From Micrococcales bacterium (lineage in GTDB: Bacteria; Actinomycetota; Actinomycetes; Actinomycetales; Cellulomonadaceae): 64,000 nucleotides of DNA. The notes under the pieces were generated by a model, which was not told the origin of the DNA, ran no database searches, and saw only the letters and a list, made by a program, of their open reading frames with translations. Location of the stretch: NCBI GenBank assembly GCA_009785115.1, contig WQWY01000015.1, positions 1 through 64,000 on the forward strand, read 5' to 3'. Position 1 is the stretch's first letter; each line of letters begins with the position of its first letter. Position numbers and translations under genes: made by a program. Positions 31,265-40,230 of the stretch are shown in pieces.

Positions 31265-32266
31265 TCAGGGCTCCGGGGTCCCGCTCGCGGTGCTGCGCGC
31301 CGTACGACGGTCGTGCCACAACGACGCCGCGACGGTCACACCCAGGATGGTCACGATCACCGTCAGGCTCAGCCAGGACGGCAGGTCGGGGGCCCAGGCC
31401 ACCGGGTGGCCACCGTTGATGAACGGCAGCTCGTTCTCCTTCAGGGCGTGGAAGAACAGCTTCATGCCGATGAACCCGAGCAGCACGCCGAGGCCGGCGT
31501 TGAGGTACACGAGGCGGTTCAGCAGGTCGCCGAGCAGGAAGTACAGCTGACGCAGACCCATGAGCGCGAAGGCGTTGGCCATCAGCACCAGGTAGGGCTC
31601 TTGGGTGATACCGAAGATCGCCGGCACCGAGTCGACCGCGAACATCACGTCGGTGAGGCCGATGGCGATGAGCACCACCAGCATCGGCGTCGCCAGCCAG
31701 CGCCCTCCCTCCTTGGCGATCAGCCTCGTCCCGTGATAGCGATCGGTCGAGGGCATGACCCGATGCACCATCTTCACCACGCGAGGTCGGTGGTATTCCT
31801 CGCCCTCCTCGTGCTTCTGCCTCCCGACCTTCCACGCCGTCCACAGCAAGAAGGCACCGAACAGGTAGAACACCCAGGAGAACGCGTTGATCGCCGCGGC
31901 GCCGACGAGGATGAACCCGGTCCGCAGCACCAGGGCCAAGACGATCCCTACCAGCAGCGCCGACTGCTGGTACTGCCGAGGCACCCCGAACCTGGCCATG
32001 ATGAGCAGGAACACGAAGAGGTTGTCCACCGACAGCGACTTCTCGGTCAGCCACCCGCTGAAGAACTGGATGGCGTACTGGTTCTCGTAGGCGATCGCGA
32101 TCCAGACGCCGAAGAGGCCTGCCGCACCGGAGTAGATCGCCAGCGCCAACCAGTTCTCCTTGGCGCTCGGCACGTGAGGATGTCTCACGATGCGCTGGAG
32201 GTCGAAGGCGAGCACGGCGACGACGGCGATCATCGAGATCACCCAGGTCGTGGTGTTCACGTACAC
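31265..32266 (-). CDS. TerC family integral membrane protein
   Basis: The 333-residue protein has about nine transmembrane segments and the TerC signatures SLSVDNLFVFLLIM and ATPMLVVLIAIGLTDVMFAVDSVPAIFGITQ, whose Asp residues line the ion path. Members are implicated in Mn export or metalation of exported proteins, while the name comes from tellurite resistance. The GTG start is 10 bp past the uvrB stop, so it is probably co-transcribed with uvrB. No manganese riboswitch leader can fit. Confidence 0.92.
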   Translation of the reverse strand: MYVNTTTWVISMIAVVAVLAFDLQRIVRHPHVPSAKENWLALAIYSGAAGLFGVWIAIAYENQYAIQFFSGWLTEKSLSVDNLFVFLLIMARFGVPRQYQQSALLVGIVLALVLRTGFILVGAAAINAFSWVFYLFGAFLLWTAWKVGRQKHEEGEEYHRPRVVKMVHRVMPSTDRYHGTRLIAKEGGRWLATPMLVVLIAIGLTDVMFAVDSVPAIFGITQEPYLVLMANAFALMGLRQLYFLLGDLLNRLVYLNAGLGVLLGFIGMKLFFHALKENELPFINGGHPVAWAPDLPSWLSLTVIVTILGVTVAASLWHDRRTARSTASGTPEP

Positions 32267-32276
32267 GGTCGAGACT

Positions 32277-34364
32277 CTAGTCCGTGGCGGCCTGGAGCTG
32301 GCGCAGCTCGCGCTTGAGGTCAGCGATCTCGTCGCGCAGCCGTGCCGCCAGCTCGAACTGCAGGTCAGCGGCGGCGGCGTGCATCTGGTCGGTCAGGTCA
32401 TGGATCAGCGAGGCTAGGTCGCCCGCGGCCGCACCGACCAGCCGGGTCCGTTCGTCGGTCGGCACCGCGGTGCGAGACTTGCCCCGGCTGGCCTGACGGC
32501 CGGTGGTCCCGATCAGCTCGGCCGTGTCGGCGTCCTCACGGGCGAGCAGGTCGGTGATGTCGCCGATCTTCTTGCGCAACGGTGTCGGGTCGATGCCGTG
32601 CTCGGTGTTGTACGCGATCTGCTTGGCCCGGCGCCGGTTGGTCTCGTCGATCGCCTTGGCCATGCCGGCGGTCACCCGGTCGGCATACATGTGGACCTCG
32701 CCAGAGACGTTGCGGGCAGCCCGCCCGATGGTCTGGATCAGCGAGGTGCCCGAGCGCAAGAACCCTTCCTTGTCGGCGTCGAGGATCGACACGAGCGACA
32801 CCTCGGGCAGGTCCAGACCCTCGCGCAGCAGGTTGATCCCGACGAGCACGTCGTACTCCCCCATGCGCAGCTCGCGCAGCAGCTCGACGCGGCGCAGGGT
32901 GTCGACCTCCGAGTGCAGGTAGCGCACCCTGATCTGCTTGTCGAGCAGGTAGTCGGTGAGGTCTTCGGACATCTTCTTGGTCAGGGTGGTGACCAGCACC
33001 CGCTCGTCACGCTCGGCGCGCGCCCTGATCTGCTCGATCAGGTCGTCGATCTGACCCTTCGTCGGTTTCACCACCACCAGCGGGTCTACCAGGCCCGTCG
33101 GGCGGATGATCTGCTCGACCACGCCGTCAGACATCGACATCTCGTAGGCGCCGGGCGTGGCCGAGAGGTAGATCGTCTGCCCGATCCGGTCCACGAACTC
33201 CTCCCAGCGCAACGGTCGGTTGTCAGCGGCCGAGGGCAGACGGAACCCGTGCTCGATCAGCGACCGCTTGCGCGCCATGTCGCCCTCGTACATCGCACCG
33301 ATCTGCGGCACGGTCACGTGCGACTCGTCGATCACCAGCAGGAAGTCTTCGGGGAAGAAGTCCATCAGCGTGTTCGGGGCGCTGCCGGGCGCGCGCCCGT
33401 CGATGTGCCGAGAATAGTTCTCGATGCCAGCGCACGAGCCGATCTGGCGCATCATCTCGATGTCATACGTCGTGCGCATCTGAAGCCTCTGGGCCTCGAG
33501 CAGCTTGTTCTGCCGGTTCAGCTCGTCCAGGCGGTCGGCCAGCTCTACCTCGATGTCACCGATCGCCCGTTCCATGCGCTCCGGGCCGGCGACGTAGTGG
33601 CTCGCCGGGAAGATGTGCACCTGCCGCTCGGCACGCACCACGTCTCCGGTGAGCGGGTGCAGGGTCGCGATGGCCTCGATCTCGTCGCCGAAGAGCTCGA
33701 TGCGCACCGCGAGCTCCTCGTACATCGGGATGATCTCGACGGTGTCGCCCCGCACCCGGAACGTGCCCCGGGTGAACGCGGTGTCGTTGCGGTTGTACTG
33801 CATGGTCACGAACTGACGCAGCAGCTGGTCGCGGTCGATCTGGTCACCGACGCTCAGGGTGACCATCCGGTCCACATACTCCTGCGGGGTGCCCAGACCG
33901 TAGATGCAGCTGACCGTCGCGACCACCACCACATCGCGACGGGTGAGCAGCGAGCTGGTCGCGGAGTGGCGCAGCCGCTCGACCTCCTCGTTGATCGAGG
34001 AGTCCTTCTCGATGTAGGTGTCCGTCTGCGCGATGTACGCCTCAGGCTGGTAGTAGTCGTAGTAGGAGACGAAGTACTCGACCGCGTTGTTCGGCAGCAT
34101 CTCCCGCAGCTCGGTCGCCATCTGCGCCGCCAGCGTCTTGTTCGGCTCCATCACCAGCGTCGGCCGCTGCACCTGCTCGATCAGCCACGCCGTCGTCGCC
34201 GACTTCCCGGTACCCGTGGCCCCCAGCAGCACCACGTCCTTCTCCCCGCCGTTCACCCTCCGGGTCAGCTCGGCGATGGCCGCCGGCTGGTCCCCCGACG
34301 GCGTCAGCTCAGAGACCACCTCGAAGGGCGCGACAGTACGCTGCAGATCGGTGACAGGCCGCAT
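32277..34364 (-). CDS. uvrB: Excinuclease ABC subunit B
   Basis: The 695-residue protein has Walker [11 protein letters not shown], the damage-probing beta-hairpin region [11 protein letters not shown], helicase motifs including VIDESHVT and IGRAARN, and a C-terminal UVR domain that binds UvrC. The start at 34364 ([10 protein letters not shown]) matches the family. An in-frame ATG at 34391 adds nine residues. No LexA box is visible upstream, unlike uvrA. Confidence 0.97.
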   Translation of the reverse strand: MRPVTDLQRTVAPFEVVSELTPSGDQPAAIAELTRRVNGGEKDVVLLGATGTGKSATTAWLIEQVQRPTLVMEPNKTLAAQMATELREMLPNNAVEYFVSYYDYYQPEAYIAQTDTYIEKDSSINEEVERLRHSATSSLLTRRDVVVVATVSCIYGLGTPQEYVDRMVTLSVGDQIDRDQLLRQFVTMQYNRNDTAFTRGTFRVRGDTVEIIPMYEELAVRIELFGDEIEAIATLHPLTGDVVRAERQVHIFPASHYVAGPERMERAIGDIEVELADRLDELNRQNKLLEAQRLQMRTTYDIEMMRQIGSCAGIENYSRHIDGRAPGSAPNTLMDFFPEDFLLVIDESHVTVPQIGAMYEGDMARKRSLIEHGFRLPSAADNRPLRWEEFVDRIGQTIYLSATPGAYEMSMSDGVVEQIIRPTGLVDPLVVVKPTKGQIDDLIEQIRARAERDERVLVTTLTKKMSEDLTDYLLDKQIRVRYLHSEVDTLRRVELLRELRMGEYDVLVGINLLREGLDLPEVSLVSILDADKEGFLRSGTSLIQTIGRAARNVSGEVHMYADRVTAGMAKAIDETNRRRAKQIAYNTEHGIDPTPLRKKIGDITDLLAREDADTAELIGTTGRQASRGKSRTAVPTDERTRLVGAAAGDLASLIHDLTDQMHAAAADLQFELAARLRDEIADLKRELRQLQAATD

Positions 34365-34426
34365 AGGACCACCGTACGTCCAACCACCCACGGCGGGCTG
34401 ACACCAGGTTCGGTGGTCGCCTGCCG

Positions 34427-37400
34427 CTACCGCTCCTCGTCCGGGAGCTCATGACGCTGGGTCTGCTGTCCAGACTCCGAGACCTGCAGCGCTCGTCTGT
34501 ACATCTCCTCGGCCCGGTCTGTGTCGCCACGTGTGCGGGCCAAGAAGCGAGCGTAGAACCTCAGGGTGTCTGCGTTCTGCGGGTCGACCTCCAGCGCCTG
34601 CTCGTACAGGTGCTCGGCTCGCTCGGGGTCGCTCGTCGCCAGGAAGTCCGCGTACCGCCACAAGATGTCGGCGTTCCGGGAGTCGATTCCCAGAGCCCGT
34701 TCGTAGACCTCTTCAGCCCGGGGACGGTCGGCCTTCTCCAAGAAGACAGCATAGTTCCCCAGGGTGCTGAGGTTCTTCGGGTCGACCTCCAGCGCTTTCC
34801 TGAACATCTCGTCCGCACGAGAGGTGTTCCCACGGGGGCCGGCAAGGAATCTCGCATAGTAGCGCAGGACGTCCACGTTTCTTGTGTCGATCTCGAGCGC
34901 CCGCTCGTACATCTGCTCGGCGCGATCCGGATCGACCTTCTCCAGGAAGTCCGCGTACCGCCACAAGACGTCGGCGTTCCGAGGGTCGATGCTCAAGGCC
35001 CGTTCGTACATCTCCCCCGCACGCTCGGGAGCCACCTTCTCCAGCAGCACCGCGTAGTTCCCCAGCGTGTTCAGGTTGTAGGGCTCGACCTCTAAGGCCC
35101 GCTTGAACATGTCCTCCGCGCGGCGCAGGTTCCCTCGGCGACGGATCAAGAAGCCCGCATAGTTGCGCAGGGCGGCCGTGTTCCGAGGGTCGAGGCCCAG
35201 CGCCTGCTCGTACAGCTGTTCGGCGCGGTCGGCGTCGACGTTCTCCATGAAGTCGGCGTATCTCCAGAGCGTGTTCACGTTGCGAGGATCGAACTCCATC
35301 GCCTTCTCGTACATCTCCCCCGCGCGGCCAGGGTCGACCCGCTCCAGCAGCACAGCGTAGTTAGCGAGGTTCTCCGCGTTGTCGCTGCCGGCGCCCAACG
35401 TCCTCGCATACAGCTCGTCCGCGCGGTGCGCCTCCCCACGCACCCTGAGCAGGAAGGTGGCGTAGTTCCTGAGCGTCGCCTCGTTCTGGGGGTCGAGCTC
35501 CAGCGCCCTCTCGTACAGCTGTTCCGAACGGTCGGGATCGACCTTCTCCAGGAAGTCTGCATATCTCCAGAGGATGTCGATGCTCCTCGGGTCGACACCC
35601 AGGGCACGCTCATACATCTCTCCGGAGCGCGCAGGGTTCGTCCGCTCCAAGAACACCGCGTAGTTTCCGAGGTTGTCCACGTGCTCGGGATCGAGCTCCA
35701 GCGCTCTCTCGAACATCTCTTCCGCGCGCTTCTCGTCACCACGGATCCGCCGCAAGAAGGCTGCGTAGTTTCCTAGGTTGTTCACATGCTTGGGATCGAC
35801 ACGCAGCGCCTGAGCGTACATATCCTCGGCACGGTTCTGATCACGACGCACCGTCGTCAGGAAGGTCGCGTAGTCTCCCACGGTGTTCGCGTGCGTCGGG
35901 TCAGCTCTCACCGCCCGTGCGAACACCTGGTCAGCGAGCTCGGGATCGATTCCGCTCAGGAGGGAGGCGTAGTTCCGCAGGTTTCGCGCGTGCCCGGGGT
36001 CGACAGCCAACGCCCTCTCGTACATCTCTCTCGCACGATCGACCTCACCGCGCTCTCTCGCGAGGAACAGCGCATAGTTGCCGAGGGTGTCCGCGTCTCC
36101 CTGGCCGCTCAGGCCGTCTTCCGCTCCGGTGAGGTGCTCGGAGGTCACCGCGATCGTCAGCTCCAGATATCGGAGCAGCACGTCTGCCGACACCGGGCTC
36201 TCCCGCCCGATCCTCTCCGCGTGCCAGCGCAGCGCCTGCGCGTCGGCCAAGAACTCCTTCGCACGCCGCTCAGCCCCTGAGAGCTGCGACGCCGGACGGT
36301 CAGCGGCTGCCGGCTCGCCGTCGTGGTGAGCAGCGTCTCGGTCGTCGAAGATCGAGTGCAAGAGGTTCTTTCGCTCGTTTCCCTTGGCCTCACGGAGCAG
36401 GCGGTAGTCCTTCGGGTAGAGGATCTGGATCAGTGTGATGATCGCTGTGATCCTCGGGTCGTACTGTCCGTCCAGGTGACGATCGTCCAGGAACTCTGTC
36501 ACCTTGCCCCTGGCGAGGAAGTGGTTGGTGTTCAGCGAGTTCACGACACGGATGGTCTGCCGCAGCGTCGCGTTGCACTCGATGAGCGCCTCGGCGAGCA
36601 GCCCTGGGGCGTACTCGGACGCTCCGTCGGGGCACACACCGTTCCTGACCTCGCTGGCTGCCACCGTCTTTCCCAGCACATGTCTGGTGAACTCCAGGTA
36701 TGCCGCCGCGGAGATCGGAGGGAGGTAGATCGCGTACTGGACCATCTTCTCCAGGTAGAGGTCGGCGAGCTTGTCCTCCCGCTCCTTCTCGTCCTGATCG
36801 TCCCCTCCGTCGTCGACCAGGTGCGGCAGGCTCTTCTTGACGACGCGTCTGACGGCGTTCTCGTCGGCCCCGAGCACGAAGACGCACTGTCTCTGCCCGA
36901 GGAACAGCCGGATCTTCTCCAGAAGGTCGACAGCCACCTCTGGGTGACACCGGTCGAGGTCGTCGATGAAGAAGACGACCCTGCGCGGTTCGCTCTCCCC
37001 GTCCTGTTCTCGCCTCTTCTTCTTCGCGTTCCCGATCTCGTGCACCCACGGGTCGCCCTCCACCCACGGGAGCCATCGGAACCACCGGCGACGCCTCTCG
37101 GCACGACGACGCGCCTTGTACCTCCGTGCGCTCTTCGGCCCGGTCTCGACGTTGACCAGGTCGTCGATGATCTTGTCGAAGGTCATCTTCAGCCGGGTCT
37201 GCTGGTCCTGGACGGCGAACCTGGCTTCCTTCTCCTGGTGCACCCTCTCGACCAGAGTCCCGGTCGTCGTGCCCGCGAACGTCAGCCCGCCCGCGCTCCC
37301 CGCTGCTCTCCCGACCTCCAGCGTCGTGTCGACCATCGTCGTCAGCACACCCTTGAACCAGTCGCTCATCTGGTTCCGCCACGCCACCAGGGCCTTGCCT

Positions 37401-37795
37401 CGCCACCCGCTCGCGCTCAGCCTGCGCCCGAGCTCCTCCCGGGCCGCGTCGAGCATGGCGATCACCGGGTTGACGTCGTTCTGGTGCTCCCACAGGTTGA
37501 AGTACACGGTGATGAACTGCCCGCCGCGCACCGCAGGCACGTCCGGGATTCCTTCACGCACCTCGTCGGGCAGCGTCTTGCGGACCTCAGGATCGATGCA
37601 CGCGCGGACCCGCTCCATGAAGGAGGACTTCCCCGAGCCCCACTCGCCGTAGATCGCCACCGTCAGAGGCAACGGCCTCCCAGAGGCGATGGCTTCAGCC
37701 ACCACCCGGACCAGCCGTCCACGATCCAGCTGGTCGTCAGCGGTCGGGTTGTCGACGAGGACGTGGACCTCGCGGGTACCGGGACCGTCGGGCAT
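34427..37795 (-). CDS. KAP-family P-loop NTPase with 16 TPR repeats
   Basis: The 1122-residue protein has an N-terminal KAP NTPase domain. Walker [10 protein letters not shown] is at residues 50-58, and Walker [12 protein letters not shown] at 273-283 has the DDLDRC signature. A large basic insert (residues 220-265) lies before Walker B. From about residue 569 to 1110 there are 16 TPR-like repeats of 33-35 residues (pattern LxNYAxFLxx...RAExMYERALxxDP). The last 12 form four copies of a 101-residue triple. No long hydrophobic helix pair typical of membrane KAP proteins is evident. It lies outside the DGR direct repeats but in the same accessory interval between uvrB and coaE. Inference: a conflict or defence NTPase with a repeat-based sensor. 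Its function is not established. Confidence 0.85.
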   Translation of the reverse strand: MPDGPGTREVHVLVDNPTADDQLDRGRLVRVVAEAIASGRPLPLTVAIYGEWGSGKSSFMERVRACIDPEVRKTLPDEVREGIPDVPAVRGGQFITVYFNLWEHQNDVNPVIAMLDAAREELGRRLSASGWRGKALVAWRNQMSDWFKGVLTTMVDTTLEVGRAAGSAGGLTFAGTTTGTLVERVHQEKEARFAVQDQQTRLKMTFDKIIDDLVNVETGPKSARRYKARRRAERRRRWFRWLPWVEGDPWVHEIGNAKKKRREQDGESEPRRVVFFIDDLDRCHPEVAVDLLEKIRLFLGQRQCVFVLGADENAVRRVVKKSLPHLVDDGGDDQDEKEREDKLADLYLEKMVQYAIYLPPISAAAYLEFTRHVLGKTVAASEVRNGVCPDGASEYAPGLLAEALIECNATLRQTIRVVNSLNTNHFLARGKVTEFLDDRHLDGQYDPRITAIITLIQILYPKDYRLLREAKGNERKNLLHSIFDDRDAAHHDGEPAAADRPASQLSGAERRAKEFLADAQALRWHAERIGRESPVSADVLLRYLELTIAVTSEHLTGAEDGLSGQGDADTLGNYALFLARERGEVDRAREMYERALAVDPGHARNLRNYASLLSGIDPELADQVFARAVRADPTHANTVGDYATFLTTVRRDQNRAEDMYAQALRVDPKHVNNLGNYAAFLRRIRGDEKRAEEMFERALELDPEHVDNLGNYAVFLERTNPARSGEMYERALGVDPRSIDILWRYADFLEKVDPDRSEQLYERALELDPQNEATLRNYATFLLRVRGEAHRADELYARTLGAGSDNAENLANYAVLLERVDPGRAGEMYEKAMEFDPRNVNTLWRYADFMENVDADRAEQLYEQALGLDPRNTAALRNYAGFLIRRRGNLRRAEDMFKRALEVEPYNLNTLGNYAVLLEKVAPERAGEMYERALSIDPRNADVLWRYADFLEKVDPDRAEQMYERALEIDTRNVDVLRYYARFLAGPRGNTSRADEMFRKALEVDPKNLSTLGNYAVFLEKADRPRAEEVYERALGIDSRNADILWRYADFLATSDPERAEHLYEQALEVDPQNADTLRFYARFLARTRGDTDRAEEMYRRALQVSESGQQTQRHELPDEER
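34466..35677. repeat. Four tandem 303-bp units in the TPR array
   Basis: The same TPR position recurs at 34641, 34944, 35247 and 35550, exactly 303 bp apart. The first two copies of the stretch starting AGGAAGTCCGCGTACCGCCA agree over nearly 40 bp. Each unit encodes three TPRs of different subtype ([15 protein letters not shown]-containing). This points to amplification by unequal recombination. Confidence 0.85.
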
Positions 37796-37906
37796 GAGAG
37801 TCTCCGCAGGTGAGAGCAGCGCTGTTCACACGATCGTGCCACACGTGTCTCACGAGCCCCACCGGAGGATGCCGGCATTACCCTGGTGAACTTGTCACCC
37901 GGGTGC
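37796..37906. other. Gap between the KAP gene start and the coaE 3' fragment
   Basis: These 111 bp should contain the KAP gene promoter on the minus strand. I see no clear hexamer pair. Base composition is slightly less GC-rich than in the flanks. Confidence 0.4.
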
Positions 37907-38010
37907 TCAAGCCGGGTCAGCCTCGGCGGCGCGTTCGGCGAGCAGGCGGGTCCACAGGTCGTCGACCTGGGCGATCAGGTCGTGGTCGGAGCCGGTGCCG
38001 TCGAGGATGA
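37907..38010 (-). repeat. Detached coaE 3' end, left direct repeat of the DGR island
   Basis: These 104 bp match coaE positions 45676-45779 with only 4 mismatches, stop codon included, and encode the same last 34 residues of CoaE. The mismatches are synonymous. Homology ends abruptly at 38010, 14 bp from the reverse transcriptase stop. It is read as one attachment-type end of an inserted element. Confidence 0.9.
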
Positions 38011-38024
38011 GGAGCTCTCCCGTG

Positions 38025-39083
38025 TCATCTGCCCCTGGACCATGACGCCTCCGAGAGGATGGCCTGACGCATCGCGAAGGTGGCACCATGATCGAGGTGC
38101 GCGACGTAGCTGTGAATCGACTGACGCACGTCTGCCGCTGAGACCTCGCCCGCCGCGAACTGCTCCGTCAGCATCTTGACGCGGCGACGCATACGTAGGC
38201 TGGTCTGATGGGACACTCGGCGCACCACCGAACCGGTCGGGGTCAGCCGCGAGTGGAACCCGAGATATGAGACGCCTTCGGTCAGCGGGAAGATCTGCGT
38301 CTTGGCGTTGAGGGACAGGCCGATCTCGGCCAGGTGATCGATCATCTGCTCCAGGCAGCGGCGCAGGTGCTCCTTGCTCGGGTGGATGAGGACGGCGTCG
38401 TCCATGTAGCGGGTGTAGTACCGCACGCTCAACCGTTCTTTGATGAGCCGGTCGAGGCTGTCGAGGTACACCAGGGCCAACCACTGGCTCGTCTGGTTCC
38501 CGAGGGGCAAGCCGACACCAGGGGACTCCTCATAGCTGGTCACGATCCGTTCGAGCATCACCATGATGCGTTCGTCACCGAAGACGCGGGCGAGCAGGCC
38601 CAGCGCCTCGTCGTGGCGGATCGACGCGAAGTAGTGGCGGACGTCGCAGCGCAGCACATACCCACCGTGCCCGTGGCGCCGAAAGTGCTCACGCATGAAC
38701 CCGGCCAGACGGTCGAGGGCGAAGTGCGTCCCCTTTCCCTGACGGCACGCGGCGTTGTCGTAGACGAGACGCGGATCGAGGGCAGGGCGCAGCACCGTGT
38801 CGCAGAGCGCGTGCTGCACCACACGGTCCCGGTAGGGCGGTGCGAACACCTGACGTACCTTGGGCTCTCGCACGACGAAGTGGGCGTACGGGCCGGGCTT
38901 GTACGCCCCGGCCGTCAGTTCTTCGTGCAGCTGCCACAGGTTGGCCGCTAGGTCCATCTGGAACTCCATCACCGCACGGGTCTTCCGTTTGCCCTTCCGA
39001 GCCGCCGCATGGGCGTAGAGCAGCGTGTCGAAGTCGGCCATGTGCTCGAACGTGCCGAGCGACGGCAGCAGGTGGTCTGCCAT
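38025..39083 (-). CDS. DGR-type reverse transcriptase
   Basis: The 352-residue protein holds reverse transcriptase motifs in order: motif A LRCDVRHYFASI (Asp147), the SQ motif LPLGNQTSQ (192-200) characteristic of DGR enzymes, and catalytic YMDD (226-229). There is no retron- or intron-type extra domain. It would reverse-transcribe the TR RNA with adenine-specific errors. The ATG at 39083 follows AGGAAGGAG at 8 bp. The longer upstream frame lacks similarity. It lies directly after the TR, as in the Bordetella phage order target-avd-TR-RT. Confidence 0.95.
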   Translation of the reverse strand: MADHLLPSLGTFEHMADFDTLLYAHAAARKGKRKTRAVMEFQMDLAANLWQLHEELTAGAYKPGPYAHFVVREPKVRQVFAPPYRDRVVQHALCDTVLRPALDPRLVYDNAACRQGKGTHFALDRLAGFMREHFRRHGHGGYVLRCDVRHYFASIRHDEALGLLARVFGDERIMVMLERIVTSYEESPGVGLPLGNQTSQWLALVYLDSLDRLIKERLSVRYYTRYMDDAVLIHPSKEHLRRCLEQMIDHLAEIGLSLNAKTQIFPLTEGVSYLGFHSRLTPTGSVVRRVSHQTSLRMRRRVKMLTEQFAAGEVSAADVRQSIHSYVAHLDHGATFAMRQAILSEASWSRGR

Positions 39084-39423
39084 GGCCGTGCTCCTTCCTC
39101 TCGTCTCGTTCGTGCTCACAGTCCGGAGGGTGGCGACGCTGCGGCGCCGCCACCCTCCAACACTGCTTGCCGCAGGCTCACAGCCAGATGCCGCAGGCCC
39201 ACCGTCCGAAAAGCTGGCGGTGCGGTACTCCCCGCACAGCACAGCCGTCCAGACGCGCGCCAAGCCTCTTCGGCGTCACGGCCGGCGTCGACAGAACCCA
39301 GCACCGGAGCCCTGCCCCGTGCCGACCTCCGCGCCCACCAGGCCGCTCGACCAGGAACCTGAGTCCTTTCCCTCATGCACGGACGGCCCCACCTGGGTCA
39401 CCGTTTCTGGCATCGAGGGGAAT
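39084..39423 (-). ncRNA. TR-RT spacer, part of the DGR template RNA
   Basis: The 340 bp between TR and the reverse transcriptase hold no gene-like frame with family similarity. In studied DGRs the RNA downstream of TR is needed for cDNA priming, so this is probably transcribed as part of the template RNA. An 11-bp hairpin lies near its RT-proximal end. Confidence 0.55.
39125..39158 (-). repeat. Hairpin in the TR-RT spacer
   Basis: A perfect 11-bp stem GGAGGGTGGCG/CGCCACCCTCC with a 12-nt loop lies 41 bp before the reverse transcriptase ATG. It may structure the template RNA or limit translation of the enzyme. Confidence 0.6.
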
Positions 39424-39556
39424 CGGGGCGCACACCGCCGACCGCCGCGACGCCGACACTGTTGTTGTTGCCGTTGTCGTTCAGGTTGCCATCGGTGTTC
39501 ACGTTGGCAACGTTCGCCGGCGCGTTGCCGGGCGAGCGCAGCCACCACCAGGCGCT
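39424..39556 (-). repeat. DGR template repeat (TR)
   Basis: This 133-bp non-coding repeat is identical to the VR at 40255-40387 except at 18 positions. On the coding (minus) strand every difference is an A in TR. TR is rich in AAC codons in the VR frame (eleven AAC, plus GAT, GAC and AGT at changed or changeable sites). AAC mutagenesis allows many residues without creating stops, the classical DGR design. It begins 4 bp past the avd stop. Confidence 0.97.
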
Positions 39557-39560
39557 CCAC

Positions 39561-40157
39561 TCAGGCCCCTTGCACACCCCCTCCCTCCTTCACGGCACCA
39601 CCCGGCCCAGCAGCGAGACGCCCCGGGGTGTCGTGCCGTGAAGGAGCCAGAGCCGCCGCAGCGGCCCCGTCTGCGGGCGGGGCGTGACGAGGCCCCTGGG
39701 CTTCGTCACGCCGTTCCCCGCTGGGAGGAGGCACACGTCTCTGGTCGCTCGCGATCCAGCGACCCGTCAGGCGCTGCACACCCGTCGTCAGGCGGCCGAT
39801 CTCGGCGAAATGCTTCGGCAGGACGCAGTCTTGCTGCATCGCCATCTCAGCCACGTAAGCGAGCAGCCTCGCCCGTGTGATCGCACGCTGCTGAAGCGCT
39901 CGACGCTCCTCGACGTCTTCCGCCCGGGCACCTGGGCCAACATAGATCCCGTTAGCTGTGAACAGATACTCTAAGATGTCCAACGCGAACCCTTGCATCC
40001 GCGTCACGAACGTGAATCGAAATTTCTTCGGCGATCGGTCGGTCACCTCCATGACGAGGCTGCACAGATCCTTGGCGACCTCGACGACGACAAGGTCGTC
40101 TCCCCCGCCCTCCGGACCACTCTTGCGACCGCGTCTCGAATATTGTTTCGCTGTCAC
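39561..40157 (-). CDS. avd: DGR accessory variability determinant (Avd-like)
   Basis: Residues about 25-140 match the Avd four-helix bundle pattern: VAKDLCSLVMEVTDRSPKKFRFTFVTRMQGFALDI, a turn, RRALQQRAITRARLLAYVAEMA, and LTGRWIASDQRR. Avd forms a basic pentamer that binds the reverse transcriptase and template RNA. The GTG at 40157 is favoured (purine-rich AAAGAAAGAGCGG upstream). The frame is open to a TTG at 40220 inside a hairpin. The last 50 residues are low-complexity Pro/Ala/Gly and coincide with a 14-bp RNA hairpin, so this tail may exist for RNA structure rather than protein. Confidence 0.85.
   Translation of the reverse strand: MTAKQYSRRGRKSGPEGGGDDLVVVEVAKDLCSLVMEVTDRSPKKFRFTFVTRMQGFALDILEYLFTANGIYVGPGARAEDVEERRALQQRAITRARLLAYVAEMAMQQDCVLPKHFAEIGRLTTGVQRLTGRWIASDQRRVPPPSGERRDEAQGPRHAPPADGAAAAALAPSRHDTPGRLAAGPGGAVKEGGGVQGA
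39585..39646 (-). repeat. Hairpin just upstream of TR, within avd 3' end
   Basis: Perfect 14-bp arms CTCCTTCACGGCAC and GTGCCGTGAAGGAG enclose a 34-nt loop. The structure ends 28 bp before TR on the transcribed strand. Its perfect pairing inside coding sequence suggests an RNA element of the DGR template transcript. Confidence 0.65.
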
Positions 40158-40208
40158 CTCACCGCTCTTTCTTTGAGAGGCTTTCGCTATATCTGACAGT
40201 CTCGCGTC

Positions 40209-40230
40209 GAGACGGCGCAAGCGCCGTCTC
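40209..40230 (-). repeat. Inverted repeat after VR, overlapping the target stop codon
   Basis: GAGACGGCGC and GCGCCGTCTC are separated by 2 nt, which would fold as an 8-9 bp stem with a small loop. It begins in the TGA of the target gene and lies 24 bp past the end of VR. DGRs in phage and bacteria carry such hairpin/cruciform elements downstream of the VR, where they stimulate retrohoming. A terminator is the alternative. Confidence 0.7.

Noticed and set aside
32267..32276. Manganese riboswitch upstream of terC
   Set aside because: Only 10 bp separate uvrB and terC, and no yybP-ykoY-type fold is possible there.
34365..34426. LexA box before uvrB
   Set aside because: A GAACCTGGTGTC stretch only matches one half of the SOS consensus.
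34466..36090. CRISPR-like or non-coding tandem repeats
   Set aside because: The repeats are in frame, have 33-35 codon periods and encode TPR consensus residues. No spacer-repeat pattern is present.
37879..37888. TACCCTGGTG shared near both ends of the DGR island as an extra att core
   Set aside because: The two copies are at different distances from the coaE repeats (28 and 81 bp) and short enough to be chance.
37907..38089. A 60-residue minus-strand frame that looks like a small gene
   Set aside because: Its last 34 residues are the CoaE C-terminus read from the 104-bp repeat. It is a duplicated fragment, not an independent gene.
38025..39083. Retron or group II intron origin of the reverse transcriptase
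   Set aside because: No intron ribozyme domain V, maturase domain or msr/msd structure was seen, while the SQ motif, TR/VR pair and avd fit a DGR.
39424..39556. TR as part of a second protein-coding gene
   Set aside because: It could be read in frame with the VR protein but has no start, no upstream domain and runs out of homology at both ends. It is the template.
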